Shown: positions 41,650 to 52,833, numbered from the stretch's first letter. The stretch: 64,000 bases of DNA from UBA7703 sp963667195 (GCA_963667195.1 OY762962.1:1054001-1118000); one strand, 5' to 3'. The notes: a model not told the origin generated them from the sequence alone. Made by a program: numbers and translations.

Positions 41650-42861
41650 TTACGCGAGCTTTGCCTCGAGGCGCTTGCGAATCTCACGGATGAACGCGAG
41701 GCTCGTCACAGCCTTCGGGGTAATGCCCTCGACCAGCCCGACAAGGTCCTTGGTCATGATGCCCGCATCCAGCGTCTCGATGGATGCTTCCTCCAGCTTT
41801 TTGCCGAAGTCCGCGAGCGCGGGCAACTGATCCAGCTCTCCGCGCTTAGAGAGCGCGCCGCTCCAGGCGAAGATCGTCGCCATGGGGTTGGTGCTGGTCT
41901 CCTCACCTTGCAGATATTTATAGTAGTGGCGGGTGACCGTGCCATGCGCGGCTTCGAACTCGAAGTTGCCATCGGGAGAGACGAGCACGCTCGTCATCAT
42001 GGCGAGGCTACCAAACGCGGTGCTGACCATGTCGCTCATCACATCGCCGTCGTAGTTTTTGCAGGCCCAGATGTAGCCGCCCTCGGAACGGATCACGCGC
42101 GCGACCGCGTCGTCGATCAACGTGTAAAAATAGGTCAATCCTGCGGCTTCGAACTTCGCCTTGTAGTCCGCCTCGTAGATCTCCTCGAAGATATCCTTAA
42201 ACGTGTGATCATAGAGCTTGCTGATCGTGTCCTTGGTGGAAAACCAAAGGTCCTGCTTCGTGCTCAGCGCGTATTGGAAGCAGCTGTGCGCGAAGGAGCG
42301 AATCGAGCTATCCTTATTATACATACCCTGCAGCACGCCCGGGCACTCGAAGTCGTAGATCGTCTTGCGGAAAGAGGCGCCGTTTTCGCCGGTGAACACC
42401 AGCTCCGCCTTGCCCTTCTCCGGCACGCGGTATTCCGTTGCGCGGTAGACGTCGCCATACGCGTGACGCGCGATGGTGATGGGCTTTTTCCACGTCTTGA
42501 CCACAGGCTTCACGCTGTCGATCAGGATCGGCGCGCGGAAAACGGTGCCGTCGAGAATCGCGCGGATGGTGCCGTTGGGGCTCTTCCACATCTCGCTGAG
42601 CTTGTATTCCTGCACGCGCTGCGCGTTTGGCGTGATGGTTGCGCACTTGACGCCGACGCCGTATTTCTTGATCGCGTTGGCGGCGTCCGTCGTGATCTGA
42701 TCCTTCGTCTTTTCGCGCTCCGGCAGGCCCAGGTCGTAATACTCCGCCTTGAGATCGACAAACGGCAGAATGAGTTCATCCTTGATCTGCTGCCAGAGGA
42801 TGCGGGTCATCTCGTCGCCATCCATCTCGACGAGCGGGGTTTTCATCTTGATCAAATCCAT
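41650..42861 (-). CDS. icd: NADP-dependent isocitrate dehydrogenase
   Basis: The 403-aa product is the eukaryotic-like (type II) NADP-IDH, oxidising isocitrate to 2-oxoglutarate. Motifs: VEMDGDEMTRILW near the start, TITPNAQRVQEYKL (about 77-90), SPNGTIR (substrate loop, about 95), YDGDVMSDMVSTAFGSL (metal site, about 270) and AAHGTVTRHYYKYLQGE (about 305). AAAGGAAACGG precedes the ATG at 42861. It is 34 bp downstream of the aconitase gene and ends at a terminator. Confidence 0.96.
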   Translation of the reverse strand: MDLIKMKTPLVEMDGDEMTRILWQQIKDELILPFVDLKAEYYDLGLPEREKTKDQITTDAANAIKKYGVGVKCATITPNAQRVQEYKLSEMWKSPNGTIRAILDGTVFRAPILIDSVKPVVKTWKKPITIARHAYGDVYRATEYRVPEKGKAELVFTGENGASFRKTIYDFECPGVLQGMYNKDSSIRSFAHSCFQYALSTKQDLWFSTKDTISKLYDHTFKDIFEEIYEADYKAKFEAAGLTYFYTLIDDAVARVIRSEGGYIWACKNYDGDVMSDMVSTAFGSLAMMTSVLVSPDGNFEFEAAHGTVTRHYYKYLQGEETSTNPMATIFAWSGALSKRGELDQLPALADFGKKLEEASIETLDAGIMTKDLVGLVEGITPKAVTSLAFIREIRKRLEAKLA

Positions 42862-42895
42862 ATCCGTTTCCTTTCGGTCTTTGTCGTGGTTCGGC

Positions 42896-45136
42896 TTACT
42901 TGCCAGCATGCGCGGCGTAGTAGTTCATCAAGCAACCTTCGAGCAGGATCTCGCGCTCGTCCGCCGTCAGCGGCGGCAGGTTGAGCGTGATCGCTTCCGT
43001 CGTGCCGTCCTGTTTGATCGCGGTGGCAGGCAGCGTGTCCTTCTGCTGTTCAATGGCCTCGCGCACATTTGGCACAAACACGTGGTCGCCTACTTCGTAG
43101 GCAAAGCTTGCGCCCGCGGGCAGCGTAAAGGGCAGAATGCCCCAGTTGATGCAGTTGCTACGGTAGCGCTTGGTGGCGTATTCATAGCAGATGTTTGCAG
43201 AGCCGCCGAGCACGCGCTGGCTGGAGGCCGCCTGCTCTCGCGCGCTGCCGTCGCCGGGTTTGTTCGCGAACACGCAGGAGCCGTAGGCGGTGTTCTTGAG
43301 GAGCTTGTCCGCATCGCCGACCTTGCTCAAGATCGCCTTGAGCGCGTCGGGCGCGTTCCCTTCCCTGCGCGCGGCTTCCGCCTTCGCAACCGCTTTGCTG
43401 CGACCGACGTAGTCAGGTGCACGGCGCGAGAGCGCGAACTCCGCGAGGCGTAGCGGGTTGCTGCGATAGGAGCTCGTCTCGCCGGAGGGGATGAGTTCGT
43501 CCGTGGTGGTCACGGGATCGCGAATCACGGCGGAAAGCTCGACCAGCACGTTGTCGGTCAGCGGATAAATCTTCGGCCAATCGGCAATATTCGGCCCGAA
43601 CACGAGCTCCACGGAAGGATCTGCCTTGCCAAAGCCGTTGTAGCAGCGCTTTTCATATGGCGAGCGGTCGTAGCGATAGCGGATGCGGCGCTTGCGATAC
43701 ACCACGTCCGTCGCAGGCGTGAGTTTGCCGCCGTTTGCCGCGGTTGCGGCGATGCTTCGCGCGTCCATCAGCGCGACATAGGCAAGCTGGCCTTCGCCGG
43801 GCTTTGCGCCTTCGCGGTTGGGGAAATTGCGCGTGGTGTGGCGGATCGAAAAACCGTTGTTGGCGGGCACGTCTCCCGCGCCGAAGCACGGGCCGCAGAA
43901 GCTGGGCTTCATGACCGCGCCCGCGCGAATCAGCGTCTCGGTGGCTTCCGCTCTCGTGAGCGCGAGGCTCACCGGCACGCTGGTGGGATAGACGGAGAGC
44001 GAAAACTCGCCGTTGCCCGTCGAGCCGCCGGAGAGAATCTCGCTGGCTTCGATGATGTTGTCAAACAGGCCGCCTGCGCAGCCCGCGATGATGCCCTGAT
44101 CGGCATAGACACCGTCGGGCCGGATCTTGCTCTTGAGGTCGAGCTTGGCTTTCGGGAAGGTAGCACGGGCTTCCTCCTCCACCTTACCCAGCAGCTCGTC
44201 CGCGCGCTCGATGAACTCACGGATGGGGTACGCGTTGCTGGGATGGAACGGGAGCGCGATCATGCACTCGACCTTGTCCAGCTCGATGGTGATCATGCTA
44301 TCGTAATATGCGCCCTCTTCCGGCGTGAGCTTTGCGTAGGCCTCCGGCCGCCCATGCGCACGGAAGAACTCTGCGGTCTCGCCGTCGGTCTCCCAGATGG
44401 AGCTCAGGCACGTGGTCTCCGTGGTCATGACGTCCACGCCGTTTCGATAGTCCGCGGAGAGGTTTTTAATCCCCGGGCCCACGAACTCCAGAATCTTGTT
44501 CTTCGCGCGGTTTTCCGCAAACGCTTCCTTGACGAGCGCGAGCGCCACGTCGTGCGGGCCGACGCCGCGGCGGGGTTTGCCGGTCACGTAGCAGAGCACG
44601 ACCTCAGGCGCCGCGATATCGTAGGTGTTTTTTAAGAGTTGCTTGACCAGCTCCGGTCCGCCTTCGCCGACCGCAAGCGTGCCCAGCGCGCCATAGCGCG
44701 TGTGGCTGTCCGAACCCAGGATCATGCGTCCGCAGCCCGCGAGCTCTTCGCGTGCGTAGCTGTGAATGACACTCAGGTTTGCCGGCACGTAGATGCCGCC
44801 GTACTTTTTCGCGGCGGAAAGCCCGAAGACGTGGTCGTCCTCGTTGATCGTGCCTCCGACGGCGCAGAGGCTGTTGTGGCAGTTGGTCATCGCATACGGC
44901 ACGGGGAATTCCGTCAAGCCGCTCGCGCGCGCGGTCTGCACGATGCCGACGTAGGTGATGTCGTGCGAAATCAGCGCATCAAACCGGAGGCGGAGCTTTT
45001 CCATATCGCCGGACACGTTGTGCGCGCGGAGAATGGAATACGCGATGGTCTTCTCTCGATCTGCAATCTGGGACTTGTCCGCAGGGTGCGGCCTGCCACC
45101 CTGCAAGGTCACCGGATGGTCATGATAGCGAATCAT
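42896..45136 (-). CDS. acn: Aconitate hydratase
   Basis: A 746-aa aconitase-family enzyme. Cluster ligands are readable in TTETTCLSSIWETD (about 243-256) and SFCGPCFG (about 413-420). Substrate motifs include AMTNCHNSLCAVGG, LGSDSHTRYGALG and YRSNCINWGILPF. The order matches the clostridial hydratase/aconitase branch rather than AcnB. GGAGGAACGT precedes the ATG. It forms an operon with icd, so the likely role is synthesis of 2-oxoglutarate and glutamate. Confidence 0.93.
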   Translation of the reverse strand: MIRYHDHPVTLQGGRPHPADKSQIADREKTIAYSILRAHNVSGDMEKLRLRFDALISHDITYVGIVQTARASGLTEFPVPYAMTNCHNSLCAVGGTINEDDHVFGLSAAKKYGGIYVPANLSVIHSYAREELAGCGRMILGSDSHTRYGALGTLAVGEGGPELVKQLLKNTYDIAAPEVVLCYVTGKPRRGVGPHDVALALVKEAFAENRAKNKILEFVGPGIKNLSADYRNGVDVMTTETTCLSSIWETDGETAEFFRAHGRPEAYAKLTPEEGAYYDSMITIELDKVECMIALPFHPSNAYPIREFIERADELLGKVEEEARATFPKAKLDLKSKIRPDGVYADQGIIAGCAGGLFDNIIEASEILSGGSTGNGEFSLSVYPTSVPVSLALTRAEATETLIRAGAVMKPSFCGPCFGAGDVPANNGFSIRHTTRNFPNREGAKPGEGQLAYVALMDARSIAATAANGGKLTPATDVVYRKRRIRYRYDRSPYEKRCYNGFGKADPSVELVFGPNIADWPKIYPLTDNVLVELSAVIRDPVTTTDELIPSGETSSYRSNPLRLAEFALSRRAPDYVGRSKAVAKAEAARREGNAPDALKAILSKVGDADKLLKNTAYGSCVFANKPGDGSAREQAASSQRVLGGSANICYEYATKRYRSNCINWGILPFTLPAGASFAYEVGDHVFVPNVREAIEQQKDTLPATAIKQDGTTEAITLNLPPLTADEREILLEGCLMNYYAAHAGK

Positions 45137-45324
45137 ACGTTCCTCCTCGACGGGTAAACCGTGATAATCTTTTCTTTTCGCTCAATTGTGTGGAGGGGAA
45201 ATCTCCACTTATAAAATTGTACCATTTTAGCCACCGCAAGAAAAGCCGAAACCGGGGTTATATTATTCTTATATATGTGAAAAAACATGGCAAACCTGCG
45301 CAGCCGAGAAAGAATATCTGGCTC

Positions 45325-45353
45325 TTGACAGCCCCCTTTCGGGCGGTTATAAT
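45325..45353 (+). promoter_or_regulatory. Consensus promoter of tRNA-Met
   Basis: TTGACA (45325-45330), 17 bp, TATAAT (45348-45353): both hexamers are perfect. A GTGCCG/CGGCAC hairpin (about 45361-45380) lies in the leader. Confidence 0.9.
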
Positions 45354-45395
45354 ACACCATGTGCCGCTGAAAATCGGCACACGAAAACTCCATAT

Positions 45396-45472
45396 GGCGG
45401 CGTAGCTCAGCTGGCTAGAGCATTCGGTTCATACCCGGAGTGTCATCTGTTCGAATCAGATCGCCGCTACCA
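45396..45472 (+). tRNA. tRNA-Met (anticodon CAT)
   Basis: A full cloverleaf: acceptor GGCGGCG/CGCCGCT, D arm GCTC/GAGC, anticodon stem TTCGG/CCGGA with loop TTCATAC, T loop TTCGAAT, encoded CCA at 45470-45472. The anticodon stem lacks the three G-C pairs of initiator tRNA, so it is elongator tRNA-Met or, less likely, a lysidine-modified tRNA-Ile. Confidence 0.92.
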
Positions 45473-45474
45473 TG

Positions 45475-45501
45475 AAAAAAAGACCCGGAAGGGTCTTTTT
45501 T
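45475..45501 (+). terminator. Terminator of tRNA-Met
   Basis: AAAAGACCC and GGGTCTTTT around GGAA/loop, with T6. Confidence 0.85.
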
Positions 45502-45587
45502 GTACTCTCATAAAATGTAACTGCTTGAAAAACTATCGTTTATACTTAAGGGAAAAAGCAAATTGCTTTGATTGACTACACATTTAA

Positions 45588-46214
45588 TTACAATTTGATT
45601 TTCCGCACAATGCTCTTCATAAGCTTCGAATTGTTCTTAAACCTATTACTATAAAAAATGAAACTCTTTTTTAGTTCATCTGACGGTTTTCTTTCGTAAA
45701 CAATATCACCATAGTCGCTTAGTAAAGAAAGCACATACTCAGTATAGCTATCTTTTAACCATTCCAATTCTGACCTAATTGGTTCTGGAAATAAAGGACA
45801 TCCCTTTGTTAACACTAAAGCTTGGGAAACAAGATGATTGCGTAATTTGTGCACATCACGTTGTATTGCTTCTTTGGTTATTTCTTGCGGTTCCTTTCCA
45901 GGATATGGTATAAAACTGATTTCGTCTTTGAGGCCACCGTCATGAACTTGTGCCACTGCCCATGCTTTTAATTCGGGGTCGCTTCCGAGGGTTTCTATTT
46001 CGAGTTTATTTGTTGTGATTTCATCGGAAAAATTCAGAACAATGCCCAAGCATTCAAGAACAACGAATCTCTTGTCAAATAATGCGATTTTATTCTGCCT
46101 TTCTGCTGTGCTCACGGCGATGATGACAGCAATAACTGATAAAAGAAAAGTTATACCGGTCGCAAAATAGTCAAACAAATCTCGTTGTATTGTTACAAAA
46201 TACATATCGCTCAT
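45588..46214 (-). CDS. AT-rich membrane-anchored protein of unknown function
   Basis: A 208-aa protein with one N-terminal hydrophobic helix (about 18-36; FATGITFLLSVIAVIIAVS) and a helical cytoplasmic-looking remainder rich in Lys and Glu. Codon use is clearly AT-richer than neighbours. GGAGG lies 10 nt before the ATG. Placement directly downstream of a tRNA gene and its composition suggest acquisition by transfer. I do not recognise a family. Confidence 0.75.
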   Translation of the reverse strand: MSDMYFVTIQRDLFDYFATGITFLLSVIAVIIAVSTAERQNKIALFDKRFVVLECLGIVLNFSDEITTNKLEIETLGSDPELKAWAVAQVHDGGLKDEISFIPYPGKEPQEITKEAIQRDVHKLRNHLVSQALVLTKGCPLFPEPIRSELEWLKDSYTEYVLSLLSDYGDIVYERKPSDELKKSFIFYSNRFKNNSKLMKSIVRKIKL

Positions 46215-46346
46215 ACTACTTTTTCCTCCACCATCATTCTATGTTGTACTAAATTTGGTTTTTTTGAATAGGATAACTAATTTTATCAGTTTTCACACAA
46301 AAATCAAAGTCGATTATTGTAGGAATTTGTCGTTTCCCCAACGCAA

Positions 46347-46380
46347 AACCAGCGCCCCCCTGCGGGCGCTGGTTCCTTTT
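46347..46380 (-). terminator. Terminator beyond the displaced hutI tail
   Basis: AACCAGCGCCC and GGGCGCTGGTT around a 6-nt loop, then TTTTG on minus and TTCCTTTTTT on plus. Confidence 0.75.
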
Positions 46381-46390
46381 TTCTATTCCC

Positions 46391-46480
46391 CTACCCCACA
46401 ACAACCTTCCCCCGCTTCACAACCGCTTTCACCTGATTATTGCCCATGCGGTAGCAGAGCGGTTTCAGCCCGTCTTCAGC
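46391..46480 (-). pseudogene. Displaced hutI 3' tail
   Basis: On the minus strand this encodes about 29 codons matching the C-terminus of imidazolonepropionase (CYRMGNNQVKAVVKRGKVVV then Gly-stop, against CYRMGSNQ...Ser-stop in hutI). Most differences are synonymous. It begins 5 bp after the stop of the 156-aa gene. Confidence 0.85.
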
Positions 46481-46485
46481 GCTAC

Positions 46486-46956
46486 TCAAATATTCTCCAT
46501 CTCATCCGCAAGGCAGATCATCTCCTCGCAAAACGGCGAATACGGGCGCAGATGCTCATAGTTTCGGGAAAAGCGCAGGCGCGGATCAATCAATTGAATC
46601 AGACGGTTGGTCGCGTCCTCGTTGAGGTGCTTGCAGACATAGCGCGTGTCCAATCCCAAGCGATTGCATGCCTCGAGCGTCGGGCAAAAATTCTGCGAGT
46701 GGAAGACGATCTTCGTCCCATCGCCAAATACGATCGGCGCTTCGTCGGACGTGATGCCAAAGCGCGCAAGCAGCAAGGCGTACGCCGCGCGCACAGGATC
46801 GTCCGGCAAGCGCGCAAACCGGTCTCTGTTCTGCTCAAACCAGGCTGTTCTGCGCCGGATCGAATCCTCGTTGAGTGCGCAAAGTGCGGCCCCGTCCGTG
46901 TCGCGCAAACGCGCCATCTCACGCTGAATCAACGCCTCGCATTCTTCTGCGTTCAT
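46486..46956 (-). CDS. 156-aa protein of unknown function
   Basis: A soluble, mixed-charge protein. Its most distinctive segment is IVFHSQNFCPTLEACNRLGLDTRYVC (about 83-108), with two cysteines that could be catalytic or metal-binding. GGGAGG precedes the ATG at 46956. It sits between intact hutI and a displaced hutI tail, so it appears inserted, and it uses the terminator beyond that tail. A distant relation to L-2-amino-thiazoline-4-carboxylate hydrolase-like proteins is possible but unproven. Confidence 0.75.
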   Translation of the reverse strand: MNAEECEALIQREMARLRDTDGAALCALNEDSIRRRTAWFEQNRDRFARLPDDPVRAAYALLLARFGITSDEAPIVFGDGTKIVFHSQNFCPTLEACNRLGLDTRYVCKHLNEDATNRLIQLIDPRLRFSRNYEHLRPYSPFCEEMICLADEMENI

Positions 46957-47004
46957 ACCGTAATCACCTCCCGAAAAATCATTGGAGTGTAACACACCCA
47001 AAAT

Positions 47005-47040
47005 GAAAACGCAATCCCCCAACTTGCTCGGAGGATTGCG
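47005..47040 (-). terminator. Terminator of hutI
   Basis: CGCAATCC and GGATTGCG around a 15-nt loop, then TTTTCATTTT on the minus strand. Confidence 0.65.
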
Positions 47041-47055
47041 CTGAGAACCCATTCT

Positions 47056-48288
47056 TTATGAAACGACGACCTTTCCCCGCTTGACCACTGCCTTCACCTG
47101 ATTGCTGCCCATGCGGTAGCAGATCAGCTCCATGCCGTCCGCATTCCAAAGGGTCAGGTCGGCTTGCTTGCCGAGCTCGACGGAGCCAAGACGTTCGCCG
47201 AGGCCGATTGCGCAGGCGGCGTTGAGCGTCAGCGCGGTGAGGGTTTCCTCCGGTGTCATGCGATAGCGCAGGTACGCGAGGTTTGCAGAGAGCTGGAGGT
47301 TCAGCGACGGGCACGAGCCAGGGTTAAAATCGGAGGCCACCGCCACCGCGACGCCGCGAGAGATCATCTCCCGCGCGCGGGCGAAGTTTTTGTTGAGGTA
47401 GAGCGAGGTCTGCGGCAGCAGGCACGCGGTGACGTTGCCCGCGGACAGCGCAGAGATGCCGCTGTCGTCCGTCGCGATCAGGTGCTCCGCAGAGATTGCG
47501 GAAAGTTCACCCGCGAGAACCGCTCCGCCGATGGCGTCGATCTCGTCCGCGTGAATCTTGAGCCCAAAGCCCAGAGAACGTGCGGTTTCCAGCACGCGCC
47601 TGCTCTGCGCCACGGAGAACACACCCGTTTCGCAGAACACATCGCAATATTGCGCGAGGTTCTCCTCCACCACACGCGGCAAAATCTCGCCGCAAACGAC
47701 GTCCACATACGCGTCCGTGCGCCCGGCATACTCCGGCGGAACCGCGTGCGCGGCCATACAGGTTGCGACGACGTCCATCGCGTGCGACTCGTTCAGGCGG
47801 CGGATCACGCGGAGCTGCTTGCACTCATGCTCCAAATCCAGCCCGTAGCCGCTCTTGATCTCCGTCGTAGTCACGCCAAAGCGCAGCTGCTCGTCGAGAA
47901 ACGCGCTCGCGCGCGCAAACAGCGCGTCCTCGTCCAACGCGCGCGTCTGGCGCACGGTATCGAGAATGCCGCCGCCCGCTTGCAGAATCTCAAGATAGCT
48001 CGCGCCCTTGAGCTTGAGCGGAATCTCGTGCTGCCGCCAGCCGCCAAAGACGAGGTGCGTGTGCGCGTCCACCCAGCCGGGCGTGACGAACGCGCCGCCC
48101 GCATCCAGCCGGGTTGTGTCCGGCGGGCAAGGCAGCAAAGCGTCGTCCTGCGTGATCGCGACGATGGTTTCGCCGTCGATGAGCACGCTGGCGTTGCGAT
48201 ACTTCATGTTTTCACCCTGCGCGGTTCCCCGCAGGCTCGTGCTGCCGACGGGGGTTTGCAGGAGGCCGATGTTGTGGATGAGGAGCAT
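47056..48288 (-). CDS. hutI: Imidazolonepropionase
   Basis: HutI hydrolyses imidazolonepropionate to formiminoglutamate. The 410-aa amidohydrolase has the metal motif DAHTHLVF (about 73-80), the substrate-site KSGYGL (about 144), HADEIDA (about 244) and SDFNPGSCPS (about 316). GGGAG precedes the ATG. It is the last gene of hutH-hutU-ftcD-hutI. Its C-terminal codons are repeated downstream at 46391-46480. Confidence 0.96.
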   Translation of the reverse strand: MLLIHNIGLLQTPVGSTSLRGTAQGENMKYRNASVLIDGETIVAITQDDALLPCPPDTTRLDAGGAFVTPGWVDAHTHLVFGGWRQHEIPLKLKGASYLEILQAGGGILDTVRQTRALDEDALFARASAFLDEQLRFGVTTTEIKSGYGLDLEHECKQLRVIRRLNESHAMDVVATCMAAHAVPPEYAGRTDAYVDVVCGEILPRVVEENLAQYCDVFCETGVFSVAQSRRVLETARSLGFGLKIHADEIDAIGGAVLAGELSAISAEHLIATDDSGISALSAGNVTACLLPQTSLYLNKNFARAREMISRGVAVAVASDFNPGSCPSLNLQLSANLAYLRYRMTPEETLTALTLNAACAIGLGERLGSVELGKQADLTLWNADGMELICYRMGSNQVKAVVKRGKVVVS

Positions 48289-48307
48289 AAAATCTCCCTT
48301 CGACGAT

Positions 48308-49201
48308 TTAGTTCAACCGATACTCCAAAACCTGATTTTCGGGATCAAAGTTTTCGATGCCGAGATAGTATTCCGCGCTATCGATCAAGGCGCGCATGGG
48401 TACCAATCCCACGATTTCCGTGCCGACGACGTTCACACCATAACGCGCGGCCTCAAAGCGGACGAACTCCACCACGCGGTACAGCGGGGTCAGGCAATAG
48501 TTGGTCATGTTGATCGAGACCTGCGCGCAGTTTTTTTCCTTGAGGAACACGCCCATTGCCTTGACGCAGGTGAGCCCGCCGCCGGACTGGCGAATCACGC
48601 GGGCGATCTTGTCGGCAACCGCGACATCCGCCGTGGAAAGATTGATGTTGAACGCGATCAGAGGCGCGCGCGCGCCAACCGCGACTACGCCCGCCGTCGG
48701 GTGGATCGTCCGCCCGCCGAAATCCGGCTCCCACTGCGGCTCCAGCACCTTCTGCGCCATGCCCTCAAACTGGCCTTTGCGAACGCTGGCGAGGTTCTCG
48801 CGGTGCGGCGCAGACGCGGACGCCTCATACAGGAACACGGGGATGCAGGCTTCGAGCCAGATGCGCTCTGCCGCGCGTTTCGAGAGCGCGACGCATTCTT
48901 CCATCGTCACCTCGCGAATCGGGATAAAAGGCACCACGTCGATCGCGCCCATGCGCGGGTGCTCGCCCTTGTGCTTGGTGAGGTCGATGCAGCGCGCGGC
49001 AAACTTTGCGAGCTGAACCGCAGCCTCCACGACGCCCGCGGGATCGCCCACAAACGTGATGACCGTGCGGTTGTGGCTCGCGTCGCTGGAGGTGTTTAAG
49101 AGCGTCACGCCCGGCACGGAGCGCACGACGCCCGCCGCCTCCTGCACGAGATCGGCATCCGCCGTCGAGATATTCGGTACGCATTCAATGATTTTCGCCA
49201 T
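48308..49201 (-). CDS. ftcD: Glutamate formimidoyltransferase
   Basis: It moves the formimino group of formiminoglutamate to tetrahydrofolate, releasing glutamate. The 297-aa product has the family start MAKIIECVPNISTADADLV, HNRTVITFVGDP (about 41-52), HKGEHPRMGAIDVVPFIPI (about 78-96) and the C-terminal VGLVPMRAL. Only the transferase domain is present; the cyclodeaminase must be encoded elsewhere. GAGGAGAACG precedes the ATG at 49201. Confidence 0.95.
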   Translation of the reverse strand: MAKIIECVPNISTADADLVQEAAGVVRSVPGVTLLNTSSDASHNRTVITFVGDPAGVVEAAVQLAKFAARCIDLTKHKGEHPRMGAIDVVPFIPIREVTMEECVALSKRAAERIWLEACIPVFLYEASASAPHRENLASVRKGQFEGMAQKVLEPQWEPDFGGRTIHPTAGVVAVGARAPLIAFNINLSTADVAVADKIARVIRQSGGGLTCVKAMGVFLKEKNCAQVSINMTNYCLTPLYRVVEFVRFEAARYGVNVVGTEIVGLVPMRALIDSAEYYLGIENFDPENQVLEYRLN

Positions 49202-49216
49202 AATCGTTCTCCTCAT

Positions 49217-51220
<2,004 letters not shown>

Positions 51221-51236
51221 CGCAACCACCCTCTCT

Positions 51237-52760
51237 TTAGTTCAGTTCGCCCGTGATCGCTTCCACGGCCAAGATCAGCCGGCCCTCGATCACGATGCGC
51301 TCGCATTTTTGCATCTGTTCATACATCAGGATATCGTGCTCGATGAGCGGAACTTCCCGCCGGAGCACGCCGTATGCCGCGTGCGTCGCGGGAGCGAGCT
51401 TCGCTTCTCCGATCAGCCCCGCTGCCTGTCCCGCCGCGAAGAGCTCGATGGCGAGCACGCGCTGCGCGTTTTTGAGGATCTCGACCGCTTTTCGCGCCGC
51501 GATGGTGCCCATACTGACGTGATCCTCCTGATTGGCGGAGGAGGGAATCGAGTCCACGCTCGCGGGATGCGCGAGCACCTTGTTTTCGGAAACCAGCGCC
51601 GCCGCCGCGTATTGCGCGATCATAAACCCGCTGTTGAGTCCGCCGTTGGGAGCGAGGAACGCGGGCAGGTGGTTGTTGAGCGCGGGGTTGACGAGACGCT
51701 CCGTCCTCCGTTCGGAAACGTTGGCATATTCCGCGAGCGCGATGGCGAGAAAGTCGAACACGAGCGCCATCGGCTGACCGTGAAAGTTTCCGCCGGAGAT
51801 GACGTCTCCCTCTTTCGGGAAGATCAAGGGATTATCGGTAACGGCGTTGATTTCGCGGCTGACCGCGTTACAGACGTACTCAATCGCATCCCTGCTCGCG
51901 CCGTGAATCTGCGGAATGCAGCGGATCGAGTACGCGTCCTGTACCTTGCCGGGAATATTTTCGCCGGAAAGCTGGCTGTCTTTGAGGATGTTTCTCAGGT
52001 TTTCCGCACAGGCGATCTGCCCCGCGTGACCGCGCAGCTGATGCACGCGCGGATCAAACGCCTTTGTGATGCAGCTCTGCGCCTCGCAAGTCAAAGACGC
52101 GATGATGTCCGCGTTCTTACTTAGGCGCACCGCGTCGTAAACGCAGAGCGCGCCGATGGCGGTCATCACCTGCGTGCCGTTGATGAGAGCGAGGCCTTCC
52201 TTTGCCGCGAGCCGAATCGTCGGAATCCCCGCGCGGCGCATGGCCTCGCTGCCCGCGAGAATCTCGCCGCAATACTCCGCCTGACCTAAACCTATCATCG
52301 GCAGCACCATGTGCGCCAGGGGAACGAGGTCTCCGCTTGCGCCGAGGCTGCCTTTTTCGGGAATCACGGGATGCACGCCCGCGTTGAGCATCTTGAGCAG
52401 CGTCTCCATCGTGGAAAGCCGGATGCCGGAGAATCCGCTGACCAGCGCGTTGAGGCGAAGCAGCATCACGCCGCGCACCACCTCGGAAGGAAGCGCTTCT
52501 CCCGTGCCGCAGGCGTGGCTCACGATCAGGTTCCGCTGGAGTTCCGCCGTGTCCTCGTCCGCAATGCGCGTGTCGGAGAACTTGCCAAAGCCGGTGGTGA
52601 GTCCGTAGACCGCCTCGCCGCTCTTGAGCATCGCCTCCACATGCGCGCGGGAAAGATTGACGGCCTCGCACGCTTCCTGCGAAAGCTCCGCCGCTTCCCG
52701 CTCGCGCGCCACGCGGGCAACCTCTTCTATCGTCAGCGTAATTCCGTTTAACTCGATCAT
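51237..52760 (-). CDS. hutH: Histidine ammonia-lyase
   Basis: HutH deaminates histidine to urocanate. The 507-aa product has GSLGASGDLVPLAH (about 138-151), whose Ala-Ser-Gly forms the MIO cofactor, TTGFGKFSDTRI (about 55) and FHGQPMALVFDF (about 325-336). It is the first gene of the hut run, with promoter TTGACG-17-TAGACT upstream (52805-52833). Confidence 0.97.
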   Translation of the reverse strand: MIELNGITLTIEEVARVAREREAAELSQEACEAVNLSRAHVEAMLKSGEAVYGLTTGFGKFSDTRIADEDTAELQRNLIVSHACGTGEALPSEVVRGVMLLRLNALVSGFSGIRLSTMETLLKMLNAGVHPVIPEKGSLGASGDLVPLAHMVLPMIGLGQAEYCGEILAGSEAMRRAGIPTIRLAAKEGLALINGTQVMTAIGALCVYDAVRLSKNADIIASLTCEAQSCITKAFDPRVHQLRGHAGQIACAENLRNILKDSQLSGENIPGKVQDAYSIRCIPQIHGASRDAIEYVCNAVSREINAVTDNPLIFPKEGDVISGGNFHGQPMALVFDFLAIALAEYANVSERRTERLVNPALNNHLPAFLAPNGGLNSGFMIAQYAAAALVSENKVLAHPASVDSIPSSANQEDHVSMGTIAARKAVEILKNAQRVLAIELFAAGQAAGLIGEAKLAPATHAAYGVLRREVPLIEHDILMYEQMQKCERIVIEGRLILAVEAITGELN

Positions 52761-52804
52761 AAGATATACCCCGTCAAATCGTTTGCATTTCTTCGGATAA
52801 ATTG

Positions 52805-52833
52805 AGTCTATCCTGCATAATCATCCACGTCAA
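52805..52833 (-). promoter_or_regulatory. Promoter of the hut operon
   Basis: On the minus strand TTGACG (52833-52828), 17 bp, TAGACT (52810-52805). The rest of 52761-53109 shows only a TACAAT -10-like box (53074-53079) for trxA. Confidence 0.6.

Noticed and set aside
41566..42984. 472-codon plus-strand open frame opposite icd
   Set aside because: The minus strand encodes a full isocitrate dehydrogenase; the plus frame has no family features.
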